From positions 36,050,611 through 36,114,610 of the forward strand of contig NC_092576.1 in NCBI RefSeq assembly GCF_037975245.1: a stretch of 64,000 bases of DNA, written 5' to 3'. How positions within the stretch are numbered: the first letter of the stretch is position 1; each line of letters starts with the position of its first letter. Positions 25,084 through 42,100 of this stretch are shown here, piece after piece. Source of the stretch: Apostichopus japonicus (taxonomy: Eukaryota; Echinodermata; Holothuroidea; Aspidochirotida; Stichopodidae). The position numbers and the translations under genes are program-made. The notes under the pieces were generated by a model. It worked only from the letters and a program-made list of their open reading frames with translations. It did not search any database and was not told where the DNA came from.

Positions 25084-25334
25084 AAAAAAATATTCGGTTA
25101 AAGAAATATGTGACACCCGATGAAGTTAATAAAATGACAGTTACACAGGAGCGCGCTACGGTAGAGCCTGCAAAGAATCTTGCCACTAACGAGCATTTAA
25201 CTGATATGGGCCGTCATGAAATTCTTGAAGAGGAATTGGAGGATGTCGTTGAGACTGAGGAGGAGCAGCTTCCAGAATTGTTGAAGTGGACGCTTCGACC
25301 ACCAGTGTGGATCCACTATTACGAACGACATTAG
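25084..25334 (+). pseudogene. Retroelement polyprotein C-terminal remnant
   Basis: An open stretch directly after the LTR-like block reads RLKKYVTPDEV, continues through a very acidic segment, and ends PPVWIHYY followed by a stop at 25334. A basic LKKY start with an acidic tail and a PPVW-like end resembles the C-terminus of Gypsy-type polyproteins, downstream of integrase. No reverse transcriptase or integrase core is present in the window, so it is a fragment. The match rests on short motifs only. Confidence 0.35.
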
Positions 25335-27113
25335 CTTTTTATTTGAGTTTCTTACATGCTGTACTTAACTTTGTGCATTATCGATGTAAATTGGAAACAT
25401 TACTATTCTCTGTTCAAGTATTGTAACATTATTCTGGGATGTATTGTTCATTTTGAATAATCAAACCAACGACAGCCGGCAGCTAACAAAAAAATAGTCA
25501 ACGGCAGTGTTCATATTAAGACGCTTATATTACATATAACAAGTGTGGAAATTGCTTAAAGTTTGAATATACAACGTCATGAACAGTGTGTCAGATATTC
25601 TACAATGTCAACACCATTGTTCTTTGAACGACCGACAATCACGCTAACAACACCTGATCCACAATCACACAGTGGGCGGAGCTTGGCACTGTGCAAACTA
25701 ATATATAACCCAGTAAATCGTACAGGACGAACTTTGAGATCAATCTGTGACCGCTTTTTAACACATTAAGTTATTGCAGCAATGATATGACTGTTGTTAC
25801 TACCGAAGTTGTCATTTTCCTTTCCATATTCTTCTTGCAAGTGATAAATGTATAAAGTCGTTATATAACTTAAAAGATTCCTTCGAATGCTGTGTTCAGT
25901 GATTTCTCAATGGAGGCGAATTTGAAGAGAACGGAAAGTAGTTGACACCCTAAAACCCAGGTAACGGAAACTTACGTAGAAAACGTATTGTAAAATTATT
26001 TGAAATCTGTACACAAAGGGAGAATAAAGTGGGATGAGAAGTAATAATACTGACACAGGATGACCTCGATGTTTATGATGCCTCTGTTACTCAGGTTGTG
26101 ATATTGTTCGGGTTTGTCTTGAATGGTAAGTTGTACGATTACCAGAATAACGTGCCTTGTCAACCCCTTTAACCGTTAGGCTCCCTTTTTTTTGACACCA
26201 TATATATCTTGATTCAGACGCTTTCACTTTAATACACAGGGTAACTAAAAAGTTGCCAAACTAAGCAGTACATAAGTTTGTTTAACATATTTTCGTACGG
26301 TAAACTGTATAGTGAATGTACATTACAGATGAGTGTAGTGTGTTAACTATATTATTAGAAAGTTCATACTTACTCAAAACTTTGTGAGGATATTCCTGTA
26401 CAAGGAGACTAGTTGTGGATTCCCTCGTGTGAATATTATATGACATGACTATATTTAAAAGACGTTGTATTGCTAACTTAAATACTGCACATTTTACAGT
26501 GTGTAAATTGGGATCAATAGACTGCAATAACCCAAATTGTAGCATCTATTTGGTCTCTCGCCTCATGTACAAAAATGGGATCACTTCCAAAAAATGTACC
26601 CAATGATTATAATGATTTTATTTGTCGTTCCAGAAAACTTACATTTGTCATACGTAATGATATGTCATAGGTTAGTTCAGTACTGTAACTGTGACATGAT
26701 AGTCACTGCTAATCAGGAGTACCATACATAAAACTAAATATTCATTCGAAACCAGGGCGAGTCAGACAGTAAAACAACGTTTTTGCCGATATTTATATAT
26801 TTATTTCTTCGCTGTAATGCCAAACTAGTCCAGGAAGCTGCTTACCCATAATGAACAATACCGTGGGTTGTCAGTTATGTTAATACGGTTCCAGACGATT
26901 ACATTTAGTGATCTTTCATCAGTTTTTTTTTTTCATTAAAATTGAAAAATAACACATGTTACCGTCCCAACAATATCCTATTCCCCGTGTTAAATGTTTT
27001 AACTAACTTTTTAATGAAAGACTGGGTGATTAATGTAAGTGATTTTAGTCAATTATCACCTTCAATTGGGGTGAATATTTTAGCACAGTAAGTAATGAGA
27101 CTTTGCTATCTGT
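25335..27113. other. Non-coding stretch
   Basis: No recognised exon. It includes one copy of the dispersed block (about 25905-26065). Open frames are short and without splice context. Confidence 0.4.
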
Positions 27114-27482
27114 TTGATACACATAGGACGCATACATAAGATAGTATTTGAAACAGAAGTCATAGCTGCTACACCCATCAAATGTAACTCACCCAGCTGC
27201 ACATTTAAAACACGCCTCATACACCTAACTGGATGGTTTGTTTCCATATCGGTGGACCTGCAAGCTACACGGTATGGAATCCTCAGAACTAAGCCTAATA
27301 TATATGGCAAGTACTTTGTGTTTGAAATATTTTGGGAATTAAACCAGCAAAAATTTGCGTTACGGAAACGGGATTCTCAAAATTGTGTCAATTTTTCATC
27401 AGTCATTGGTAGTTTAAAGAAAGCAAAACTTCATCCAGAATATTATGTGCAGTTTTTAAAAGATACGCAATATTTGGAATGA
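27114..27482 (+). CDS. Unrecognised 122-residue open frame
   Basis: An open frame with a possible upstream acceptor (CACATAG near 27126) encodes a mixed, fairly basic protein with a CNSPSC pair of cysteines and a C-terminus rich in Lys/Tyr. I recognise no family. It lies just outside the left terminus of the large transposon. A GCCCCTAC (27493-27500) / GTAGGGGC (27557-27564) inverted pair follows its stop within 90 bp. It could be a small gene, a terminal exon or chance. Confidence 0.25.
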   Translation: MIHIGRIHKIVFETEVIAATPIKCNSPSCTFKTRLIHLTGWFVSISVDLQATRYGILRTKPNIYGKYFVFEIFWELNQQKFALRKRDSQNCVNFSSVIGSLKKAKLHPEYYVQFLKDTQYLE

Positions 27483-27863
27483 TTTGGTATTTGCCCCTAC
27501 AACACAGTGTGTATTTTAGTTAAAGACTACTTGTTTTCAACTTCACACATAAGGTCGTAGGGGCTGAATATGCGGAATTAACAAATGTATATGTTTGAAT
27601 ATGTATGTGTATTGTTTATACACTCTTAGAAATACCGGTTCAAATAAATGATCCGATTTCCGTGTCATTTTAATTTGAACCGTTTCTGATCACTCTGAAC
27701 CGTTTACGCAATCACTTCGAACCTATTTTGCATGCATGGTGGGAAAGTCTTCAAACGCTTTTGAACCAGTTCCCTGATCAACAGCAATGCAGAATTCCCA
27801 TTGGTCGAGAGCAACCTATTGGTCACGTGCCTTCTGACGCTGAACCTATGACTCGAGTGAACG

Positions 27864-30800
27864 ATGGAATTTGTTGAAGAAAAGCATGTAGAATGGGGTC
27901 TTGGAACGTTTGTCGCATTCTTCAAAGGTAAAATGTTAATGAAAAGTTACCCGAGCAGCATTTTTCTGAATCCAGTTGCTCTATTAATTTAAACTTTCTT
28001 TCCAAAAATGCAATTTTTTGTACGTAATACTGTAGATTGTCGAATGGAGCCGTTGTGATGTAGGCTCGCCTTTTCTACGGTTACGTATATCGTGACCCAT
28101 TAGGTATACGTGCAGTATTCTAGGCCTCACTTAGGCAATCACGTTACTTACACCCACAGGCACTCGTAACGTTAAATATGTGTGTAGGCCGAGTATTATA
28201 AATGTTGCGTATATAAGCGCTGGTAGACTTAGCACTATTTTTCATTCACATGAAACAACTGTGAAAATACCATACATAGCTCTCGCTAAGCCCAATGGAC
28301 AGTCAGCAACCCAGCTAAACAAAACTAATAGTGATAATTATAGATTCAGTGTCACCTCTATTATTTGTCACTTAATTTAAAATTCAATATATCAGCAAAA
28401 CCGCATTGTCACAAAACAAAATTAGCAACAACATCCTTAGCCCATGCATGTTGGGTGTACTGCTCACTTGTATGAACATTCAGGTAGGGCTTGGGCGTCA
28501 TATTGTCACCGTACATACTCTGAGCAGAAGTAGGCAGCATGCAATATTTCAATGTGAATCTGTCGGTAGATTTTTAGTTAACTTCAACTTGGCTGTAGGT
28601 GTCCTGCCTCTGGTATACATACAAGCTCATTGTCATGCCCATGCATCATTGCGTTTTATGAGATAGTGTTTCGCGAATCTGTATATCTACCAAACACATC
28701 CATAGTGCATGAATTCGTGTTGTGCTCCTACCACTTCGTTGATTCGGGTTGACTTTGCAGTTTTAAGCACTAGCAGTACTGTACCCAGCATACTAACGTT
28801 TAAGCACTACTGCAATGTTAGCGAGTAGTTTGCTGTGTCGGTGAGTTAATTGTGCTCTTGGGTATTACTTTGCTTCGCAGAAGCACTGTTAAGGTCATTG
28901 ATGTGATTCTGTGAACGCACAGTATAGCCTACACTCTGAGTCTGTGACTTACTGTATGTAGTATTATGCTTTTTATTTTCCTTTGTACCAGTATCCTTTT
29001 TCCTTTGATTTATCTTTGTCAGTGTCAGGCATTCATCAATGGTCCAGATAAAAAAAATGAAGAGCAAATGTGGGCTTCCTTATCCTGGGTCCCCCTTTGG
29101 CTAGGGTTCTGGATATGGTGAACCTACATTTCCACGTGGCCTGACGCAACCAGCCAAAATACAACAGACCATTATTCTTTGGTATGAAATATGTTAAGTT
29201 AGCTGTAGTATATGTTGAACAGAAAGTTATATATCCAAGTTGCCCCCTTAGGTTTACTGTATTTATACTTCTTTTTACAGGATATTCGAGGAATACTTCA
29301 AAAGCTTCAAAAAAGAACAATAATTGAGGAAATGGAAGCAGGATTACTAAGCTACCACTCCAGGAAAAAGGTGGTGAATGCCCTAGTGTCTCACCTTATC
29401 ACAACGTATGGAAAATAGTAAGTGTAGTATTGCCTTCTCATTACAATAAGGGTAAGCCCAGATGCTTCTCGGTGCATTCAATGAATGTCGCAGTGGCATG
29501 GTCCCATTACAAACCATTTTGGACACCACTTTGTCCATGTTATGAATATGTTATGTTCATGATTTTGAACTCCTTGATGTTAAGAGCCTGTTTGGAAAAG
29601 TACCAAGGAAAGCGCTTACTTTCTTGCAGACTAATGCACTAAACAAGAGGACACTATTAATGAAACAGTAGGGAAACTCATTGATTGCTTCAATTGTCTG
29701 GTTTATCTTTTTACATTTACAGTCCGAAGTCTGACGTAAAATTGGCCATGGCCAAAGCCATAGTAAGAGATTTCAAGCAACTAGATAATGAAGATCGTGA
29801 CGGCTATGTAAGTTTAACTTTATATTTAATGTAAGTCCTGCTGCAATTTAAATATTATACAACTGCCTCATATTCTTTGAACACTTCTTAACTTCCTATG
29901 AAGAAATGATGGCACAGCATCAGGGTCCTAGATAAGAGCTCTGTAATTGCTTTACTTCTTGGCAGTGTAGAATTTTATGAACCAATGAAAGTTTTATCAT
30001 GATATGATGTATTTTATCCTTGTGTGTACTATTTACTTCTACAGATGATTTTAGTGAAGACCTTTCATCCATGGTGACATGGTTAAAGTGCCATATTGCC
30101 CCTGCAGACCAGGTTCTAGAGTTCATGGCAAAGACTGCAAAGGCCAGAGCTGCTGACATCAGGGACAATAAACAGAAGAAATTCTCAGATATCTTAAAAG
30201 AATATCCAAGACTTATAGATACTGATGGAATGGTACTAAATGGTACGTAATCTACAAACAGCACAGAGATGCACTTTAAGTACATGTGGTGACGACAAAA
30301 ACAAATACTAATCTTAAATTGAAGTAAGTGAACACCACATTGATTCTGGACTGCAGCTAGCAAGCTCTTTGTAATTTATTCAGCTGTGAAATCACAAGAC
30401 AGCTACTGGACCAATGGAGCCTGTTGCATTTCACTTTGGTTGGGTCCAGTATGTAACGCTGTTTGTTAAAGAAGTATCAAAGGGTGGGTAAATGTACGCA
30501 CAGTTTGGCAGAACCTCTAGAATAGTGTTCAAAATATCAGGAGTAGTCCTGTGTTGAAATATCACTCATTCAGAGATTAATTGTCATGTATTCCCAGTCA
30601 TTCTATGTAATGTGTTTATGTCATGGTTATTAACCATCATGTCAAAGATAAGAAAAAAAGCAGTAATTAAAGAATGTCATGCCATTGCAGTCCACATCCA
30701 AATAATTTGAAAGCAAGTCTTGAGCATAGATTGTGATCTCCACCTGGAATACAGGGCCTTACTGTTAGTGTACTTCTATTGACATTCTGACATTTGTTAT

Positions 30801-31941
30801 CGTAGGTAGAACAAGACTTCAAGATTTTGTTTCCTGAGGCATGTGATGCCCTATTCATGAAGTGGCCGAGCCTGGAAGAGAAGGTATTGGCCTATGCAAA
30901 CAAGCAGGTTGATTGGAAAGATATATTACATTTTCATGGAAACCTTTCCACTAGTAAGTGATTTTCTATTTTTTGTTAATCAATTGTTTTCATTTTGCAT
31001 TTCTGGCGAAGAAGGGCTTGGGTTTCTGCTAAAAAGGTAGTCCATTTCTAATACTTTTTTAACAAAAAAATACTTAATGTGACACTTCCTATTTCTTTTT
31101 AGTAACAATATTGAACTGTCTTGAAACAGGAATAAGAGCATTCCTTATTCCATTTACAGTTTGCTTAGGTGGTGCCATTTCTCATAGTGGAATGTCTCAG
31201 TCAGAAAAAAAATGCATATACAGTTACTGCATATTGTAAATCCTTACCTAATTTATTTAAATGGTGAACATGCTGTATGTCTGTTTTTCATTTAATTGGA
31301 CAATACATTGCGTCCATTCTAATACCAAAAAATATGCTGATGTATGCATAGCATAAACAATTGATAGGCCTTCCCAATCAATGTTGGAGAAGACATGCTT
31401 CATTTCACTAGATCAAGCATATCAATAATCAAACGTGGTGTGCCACAATGTTCTTTCCTGAACCTAGAAATAGGTAGATAGTGAAACAGAACAAGGTTAT
31501 ATTGAAGTGATACGAATTTATTACTTTGAGAGGCATTATTTTTAAAAATCACATATCAACATGGCCTCACTTGTAAGATAAGGACACCCCCTCCCCCCCC
31601 CCAAAAAAAACGGGATAATCAAATTCATGATGGGCGATGCTACACACTGTGGGTAACACCATCAGTCTACTCAACTCAATGTCTACTCAATGGAAAATGC
31701 TTTAAAAATCTGAGACCAATGTTTTTCACTCTGAACTTTATTACTTTTTTTCAGATGAGAAAAGGAGTAATATTGCCATCCAGGTGCTTCCTTTGCTCTT
31801 TCCTCCTGGTATATCAAGGACAGTTGGTAAGAAAGGCCCAAACAAGCATGCCACCATTCCTGAAGCTTTGTGCCGTTTCATTCAGTTTGAGGAGGTAAGA
31901 GTAACACAGTGAAAGAGAACAAGAACACACAAACAAATATA

Positions 31942-32001
<60 letters not shown>

Positions 32002-32236
32002 TATAGATATATATATATCTATCAAACAAGGCCCTGTTTCCACTTAAGAATGATACCCTGAGTTTGGAATCAAACTTCCTACCTTGTTGAATCTGTGATC
32101 ATTTATATTGATACACATAAGTTTACATGACAGCAGATGCAAAACAGCTACTTCTATTGGCCCGCAAAATAAATGTTTATGTATTACATAATACTTGTTA
32201 ATACAAAATATATTTGATATGAATATATATTTAATA

Positions 32237-32271
<35 letters not shown>

Positions 32272-32929
32272 TTATATTTATATAAATATTTATATTTATA
32301 TATATATACATACAAATATATAAATACATGCTCTGTTCAAGGGTACCAAAATGGGGTAAAATACCCATTCCAAGTGCAATTGATTCAACCAAAATGCTGT
32401 CTTTAAAACTTTGTTGTTTACCAAACATTAGATTAGAAAAAAAGGTAGTCATAGGATACTTTTTAAACCTGGTCATACAAAAGGGTTAAAACTAGCGAAG
32501 CTAGCTTAAACTCTTTTTAGGGTATAGTGCAATTTTCATAATTCCAGTTAAAAGTATTGGGGTGGGGCATATAATTGTCAAGCTCTAAATTTTAATGGAA
32601 AGTTTAATCTGAATACTGTTTCCCCTTATTCTCTTCTTTAGATTGGCACAAACATACCAGACTTTCTGGAAAACATGCAGCAGTTGCAGCCGTTTATGTT
32701 GGCCTTAGGGGAAAGGGAATGCGCAGAACAAGTCTTTGTTGTCGGGAAGAACATTTCATGTGGCAACAGCCTTCTGAAGGCCTTAGATATATGTCTTAAA
32801 GTTATATACGTTTGGACATGGACTACCCATGGGAGTGTCAAAACACCTGGGATTTTATTCAAAAATGTATTTATGGACTGGGTGAGGGAAAGGGTAAGAG
32901 CACCTCTGCCCCAAGTGTTACCCTGCTGA
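27864..32929 (+). CDS. Transposon-borne multi-exon protein of unknown function
   Basis: Visible coding exons are 27864-27927 (ATG; MEFVEEKHVEWGLGTFVAFF), 29281-29417, 29723-29807, 30045-30242, 30810-30953, 31755-31894 and 32642-32929 (stop TGA). Most junctions agree in phase: 2 to 2 at 29417/29723, 1 to 1 at 30242/30810 and at 30953/31755, 0 to 0 at 31894/32642. Exons are missing between 27927 and 29281 and probably one small exon between 29807 and 30045, where phases do not match. Motifs include a Lys/Arg-rich helical segment, KKFSDILKEYPRLID, NEQDFKILFPE and a QVLPLLFPPG block. These recall from memory the poorly characterised SAMD3-like proteins of fish and invertebrates, a weak match. No DDE or other transposase triad could be identified. 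Its place between the TIRs suggests it moves with, or drives, the element. Confidence 0.55.
31938..32022 (+). repeat. (AT)n microsatellite
   Basis: A near-pure TA dinucleotide run lies in an intron of the transposon gene. A second AT-rich tract lies at about 32226-32325. Confidence 0.9.
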
Positions 32930-34686
32930 AGAACTTTTTGGCCAAGGTGTAATATTCTTTATGGTAGATATTCATTCATTTACTTCAGTTGTTTTCTATC
33001 GATGTCGATGAGTCCTTAAGGTTAAATGGTCATACTGAAAACCTTGTAATAAGGCTAACACAACTGCAGCAACTTACGTTTTCTCGTTTCTTGTGCAAGG
33101 TTGTCTAAATTATTTATAGTAAATGTCAACATTTGTGGCTTACCAACATAAGCCTAACCTTCAAAAACTTTAACCAATCTAATAGGACTATCAGTTCCTT
33201 TGTGGCAAGAAATCACAAATCATTTTAGGCTATCTGGTCTACCTTTGCTTGTTAAATGAGACACTTATTCTTTTAATTGGTTTATTTTGTCCACTGAGCA
33301 TTACACTTCCTTGCAACGATTATAAAGTTTCAAGAGTTTTTAGAAGGGAGTCAGATCATCCTCTGTGGTGAGCCTGTAACATTTGCAATGTCTTATCAGT
33401 TATGGTATTTACCTTTTGTTATGCATTTCATAATTGTCATAGCTTCTTGCTGGAAACACACCTTGGTTTACTTTGGCTGCTGAATAGCATCTTGCAGTTT
33501 AGAAGTCCTCTTACTGAAAAAATCCTTTTAACTAGTTCTTGGAAATTTGTTTTCTCTTTTTCTTCTCTATTTTTGTTATCTGAAGTAAGGGTTTAACTAT
33601 TTATTCGTATGGTTTCGTATTATAAAATTTTAATCTCATCTTTAGAAGTGTTTAAATCCTTGCAATAGGCTGAAGTAATATATACAAAGATCTCTGTACA
33701 TGAAACCTGTGTGTTTACAGCATAATTAAAAAAAGTAAATATCACTTCAACTTCAATCATCTCCTTCTGTTGAGGAGATTATTGTTTTTGCTTAACATGG
33801 AAGTCAAAGGTCAGCAAAGGTCAAGGCATAGGTCAAGGCATAATAACACACATAATGACACCATGTTAACACTATCTCTAGAAGTCATAGGAAAATTGAA
33901 GTTAAATAGCAGTTTAGTCAGACATTTCAGTACCTAGCAATTTCTTTTAAATAGCATAACACTTCAAACTTCCATATAATGCTTGATATCCTAACATACA
34001 CTTCATCGAATTTAAGGCTATGCCTACAGTTTGGAACTCCAAAATTGTATTTTCCAAGAAACATCAGTTCTTGAGGTATAATTTGTGGCCAAAACTGAAC
34101 TAGTTGGAGAGTTGGTATATTTTTTGTGAAGGTATGTATGTTCAGGAAACGATATTTGGGGATCCCTTTGTGTGTAGATGATTTGTTGTTACTATAATTA
34201 TTAATTGGTTTTATATCCTGTAGTTATGTACTTTGCGTAATAAGTTATATATTGTAAAAATAAATATATGAAGACTTCATCCTGACCCTCATTTGAATCA
34301 TTGTGTTATCTTTGGATTATCAATTTGAACCAAGATAGAATCAGTGTGAACCAGAATTACATCAATGTGAACCGGAATGTAGTCATCCTATCAATAAACA
34401 GTTTGAACCGGAATCGGATCATTTTATTTGAACCAAGTCTTCGGATCATTTTGAACCGGCTTGGTTGGGTGCCCGATTGATCCAGTGTTTGGTTCATATT
34501 TGATCCGTTTCTGATCATATCTGAACCGGGAATTTTAAGAGTGTAGTCCCTGTTTTACATATGCTTGAGGTCCCGAACTTGCTTAACTCGGCCCTGGATG
34601 GTGTATTAATTGTCATTCATTCATACTTAGTAAAGATTCCTAAATCCTATTGGTCCATTCAGGTCAGCTGACCGTGGTTACTCCTG

Positions 34687-34933
34687 TGAGTAACGCACGG
34701 TAAAATTACGGGGCATCACTTTAATAAATCTTTGGTAATATGTAACCAAAAATGTTTTGGTTTTATGATTTTTCCCCCACACAAATGGTAGTGTACGAAT
34801 GAACGGGGTTAATCAACGGTCTAGCGTGCGTTACTCACATGATTAATGCACTCCAGGTGTTAATGCTATCGCTGGATGCGCTCGGGCTCCGCCCTCGTGC
34901 ATCGCTTGCATTATCCCCGATCGTGCATTAATC
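34687..34933. repeat. Fold-back (nested inverted repeat), MITE-like
   Basis: Three nested inverted pairs occur. TGAGTAACGCACG at 34687-34699 pairs with its complement at 34825-34837. GATTAATGCAC at 34841-34851 pairs with its complement at 34923-34933. A near-palindrome at 34875-34903 starts GATGC and ends GCATC around a GGGC/GCCC stem. It has much higher local GC than its surroundings. It probably derives from a miniature transposable element. Confidence 0.6.
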
Positions 34934-38585
<3,652 letters not shown>

Positions 38586-38952
38586 AGGAGATAAAACATA
38601 CATTGGGTTACTACTGACACAGATTGAACCCGATGTTTCTGACGTCTCTTATACAACGTTTCTCATAATTTGCGTGAGTTCGTGAAAAGAAAGAAATTTG
38701 AAATACAAGTTTCTACCATGCACGTCTCTGTACAATTTGTACACTTTGTATATCTGAAACAATTCGAAACTATTAGATATTCCAGTCATAGTTGCACATC
38801 TGCATTTGAAACAAATTATATGTTTGAAAGTATGAGTAATAAGGGTGCTCTTTCCATTCCTCAGTAGGAATTGCATTTTGGCAATGGTGTCATTGCTCCA
38901 ACTTACTTGCTGTTTAATGAATACTCCTAAACGGATAAATGAAAAAGAACAG

Positions 38953-39109
38953 CCAAAAACAAAGGAATTATGCCATATTTCTGTGTTATAATCGATTAAT
39001 GATGAAGTATACAGTTGTGTCTGTATTTTACCAAAACCAAAGGAATTATGCCTCATTTCTGTGTTATAATCGATTAATGATAAAGTATATAGTTGTGTCT
39101 GTATTTTAC
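38953..39109 (+). repeat. Two-copy 78-bp tandem duplication
   Basis: Two adjacent copies start CCAAAAACAAAGG (38953) and CCAAAACCAAAGG (39031), run through TGTGTTATAATCGATTAATG and end at TGTATTTTA. They differ at only a few positions, so the duplication is recent. Confidence 0.9.
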
Positions 39110-42100
39110 CGAAAACAAGATAATTAAATACATACACATTTTTATATTAACTTCAAAACCTATTTTCCTATTACTTTTGTACTTTTGTTTATCTTTTGTC
39201 AGAACCTCTAGACTTTCCGAGCGCATTTGAAACATAAACAAAACGGGGGTGGGGGTGGGAGTATATTGAGATAAGTCAATCATACTATTAGTTAATATGC
39301 CTTACACGACTCTGTCGTGAATAATTGAAAATGTCATTCCTTCTGTATTGTACGAAAATCGTTACTTAAGAAATAAACATTGCTCCAAACGGATGTTTTA
39401 TTATCTGTTTTCCTATCTCCTTGCTACGACGAGCTTAACGTTTAACGGTATTAGATTGACACCAAACACACGAGACTTCACGCTACTGCGTCGCATTTCT
39501 TTCTTACATGATGTATGTATCTTTCTTTTGAATCATTGTAACATCATTATTAAATGATATGTATTCGTGAAACCAGTATGACTGAGACCAAAGCCGAATC
39601 GTAGTGAATATTTTATGCGGTACACAAACACTAGACCCATATCTACTTCACTGATCATATAACGACGAATAAATGTACATCACCCGTGTAAAAACAGCCT
39701 AAAATTCAACACTATGTCAACACAATGTGGTTTTAACGTCTGGTGGGTAGAGCTCAGCATATATCGTATGTATAAACTGCACAACTCGAACTTTGATACC
39801 AAATTATGATTTTTTGTTTGTTTTTTGAATTGCGTTATTGCATCTTACTGATTCGAATCCTGCTATTGACAACGCCACCTTCTAATTGATCAGATCCTTT
39901 TTTTGCATTCATTGCACTTTCAACGATGTATTGATTGTTTTGTTTAAGTTCAAATAATTATTTATAATTATGTATTAGGTGATTTCACTAACGAATGGAG
40001 AATAAATATGAAGAGAACACAAACTAGTTAATGCGCCTTAACTTGGGAACTGACATATAATTATTAACATAACATTTTGTAATATATGTATCTGTGCGGG
40101 GACGAATAATGTGGAATAAGAAGTTATAACACTTACACACAATGACGTCGGTGAACGCGAGTTCGTAAGCAATAGTCAATATGGTTTGACTGGTAGGTAG
40201 TTGTAATCATTTACATAACGCACCTGTTAAGTTGGAGCGAAGTTTTTCGTGTTTTTTTTTTGTTTGTTTTATTTGAACTAACGTTAACACGCAGTAACTG
40301 CTTAAATGAACTCATGCCGTGATGAAATGTGGAAAACTGGGAGGATGGTAGGCCTTTATTCATTCCCACAGATAGACTGATTACACTCTTGAAAACTGCT
40401 AGTTTTCTCTTTTTATTATTTCATTCACACTTGACCCAATATGGTTCTTTTGTTGACTTTTCAAAAATGCGTAGCTTAGAGACACTAAATTTGGAATTTA
40501 CAACTTTTACATGGAGATAGAAAAATAATTTATATTGAACAGATGTTTTGTACCTGTTTTATTTATTAAATATAATCAATCGTTCTACAGTTACCTTGAT
40601 TCGATAGGCATTATCAAATCAATATTCTCCAATATCTCCAAATCGCATGGTTTCGCTTATGAAAAATGAATCTAGGAAACGTATTGTTAGATATGTTGTT
40701 TTATTTGCACAACTTTCTGCATCATAATGGTTATGTGTATGTAAACTACCGTAATGCACTGAGCGAAAAGATATAAGGAATATATTTCCCCATTCGTGAA
40801 TTGCATGATATAAATGTCAAAGCAAGTTAAAATACATCAGCACTGGTTCCAAAGTAAAGCGTGCTAACATTTACTAAACCATTTCAAAATACATGTCTGA
40901 AGAATCGCATTCCCAACATTTTATCCAGTCATTAATGATTATTCCAAAAAATTGTAAATAACAGTAATTAATCGGCATGTCAGCAAGGTGTGCTGACGTT
41001 TCGACAAAGTTTAACATTGTCTGAATGTATATCAAATTGTAGGAAATACCGATTACTGTTCGTGATATAACGTTTATACACAAACACAATATATATCAAA
41101 GGTGCAAAGGTGATGTTTGTACAATTCAAGTACATTATTAATGACAGATAAGGCCGACCTACTAATTTCATATCGATCACATATTAAGACAGTATTTTGC
41201 GAGATAAGAGTTTATATCGTAATATAAATAGCAGAAGCTCTTATCAATGTTTAATACAAATATTAAAGTAAATAATTTAAACGTTCTTCTTTTATCACGT
41301 AGACCAACATTTTATATTCCACACTTTTTTTATTTTATTTCCCGTGATACATTTATTTTTCATTTGCTCCTTGGCCATCAGCTCATGACATGATTAAAAA
41401 TATATCAATTAAGTAGACTAACTAACTGCAGAGAAAGCAAGCTTTCCACTGATGCCGGTTAACTAATTCGAATATGTAAAATTTAGTCTTTTGTTGTTTG
41501 AGCTTGTGCAAGGACAGTGCATTTAACTGCTGTAAGTAGTCTCTTTGTCAGGCTTTGCTGATATTCGGTAGTAATATGAATGTGAATCTATTTATAATCT
41601 ACATGGTTTTTTTTGCTAATTGTTATATTAAAATAGCATCATTAGTTGAATTGAACAAATATTACGTATAAAAAAGCTATCAAAAGAAGTTAACTTCTAG
41701 TATACATCGGTAGATGCTGGTGCCTTTTATCTTAATTGATTGACAACCGGTGCATATGCGGGAGATGTAATGCCACGGTATATCCATAACCGCATTATTA
41801 TGGATGCATATCTCTAAATATGTATGTCGATACCATTCAATATTTTGAAAGATTCGGGAGTCGGATTGAGCTCCAACACGTGTTATCGGGTAATTCATGA
41901 CAATTCATCGCGTGGTTCCCAGGAGATCCACTCCAGTTTACTGAGACTTACAACATACATAATGTTGCCCAATTTACACAAAATAAAATGAAGCATAACA
42001 AGTTTGTGAAGCTGTAACTCTAGCGGTCCTGACGAAATGGGACGATTAAAACTACCATCTTTAAACTGCAAAATAAGGTCACATTAATATCCATGATATC

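Larger units (their letters stand above)
27619..34545 (+). mobile_element. 6.9-kb DNA transposon with TIRs and subterminal repeats
   Basis: The left end TACACTCTTAGAAATACCGG and the right end, read on the opposite strand as TACACTCTTAAAATTCCCGG, form inverted termini that continue imperfectly for about 30 bp. Inside each end lie many GAACC/GGTTC words spaced roughly 25-40 bp apart (left about 27637-27780, right about 34328-34530). This is typical of transposase-binding subterminal repeats. A multi-exon plus-strand gene fills the interior. The superfamily is not assigned and no clean target-site duplication was seen. Confidence 0.75.

Noticed and set aside
29920-30363. 147-residue minus-strand open frame inside the transposon
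   Set aside because: It is the antisense shadow of the plus-strand exon 30045-30242, which has proper splice sites and phase.
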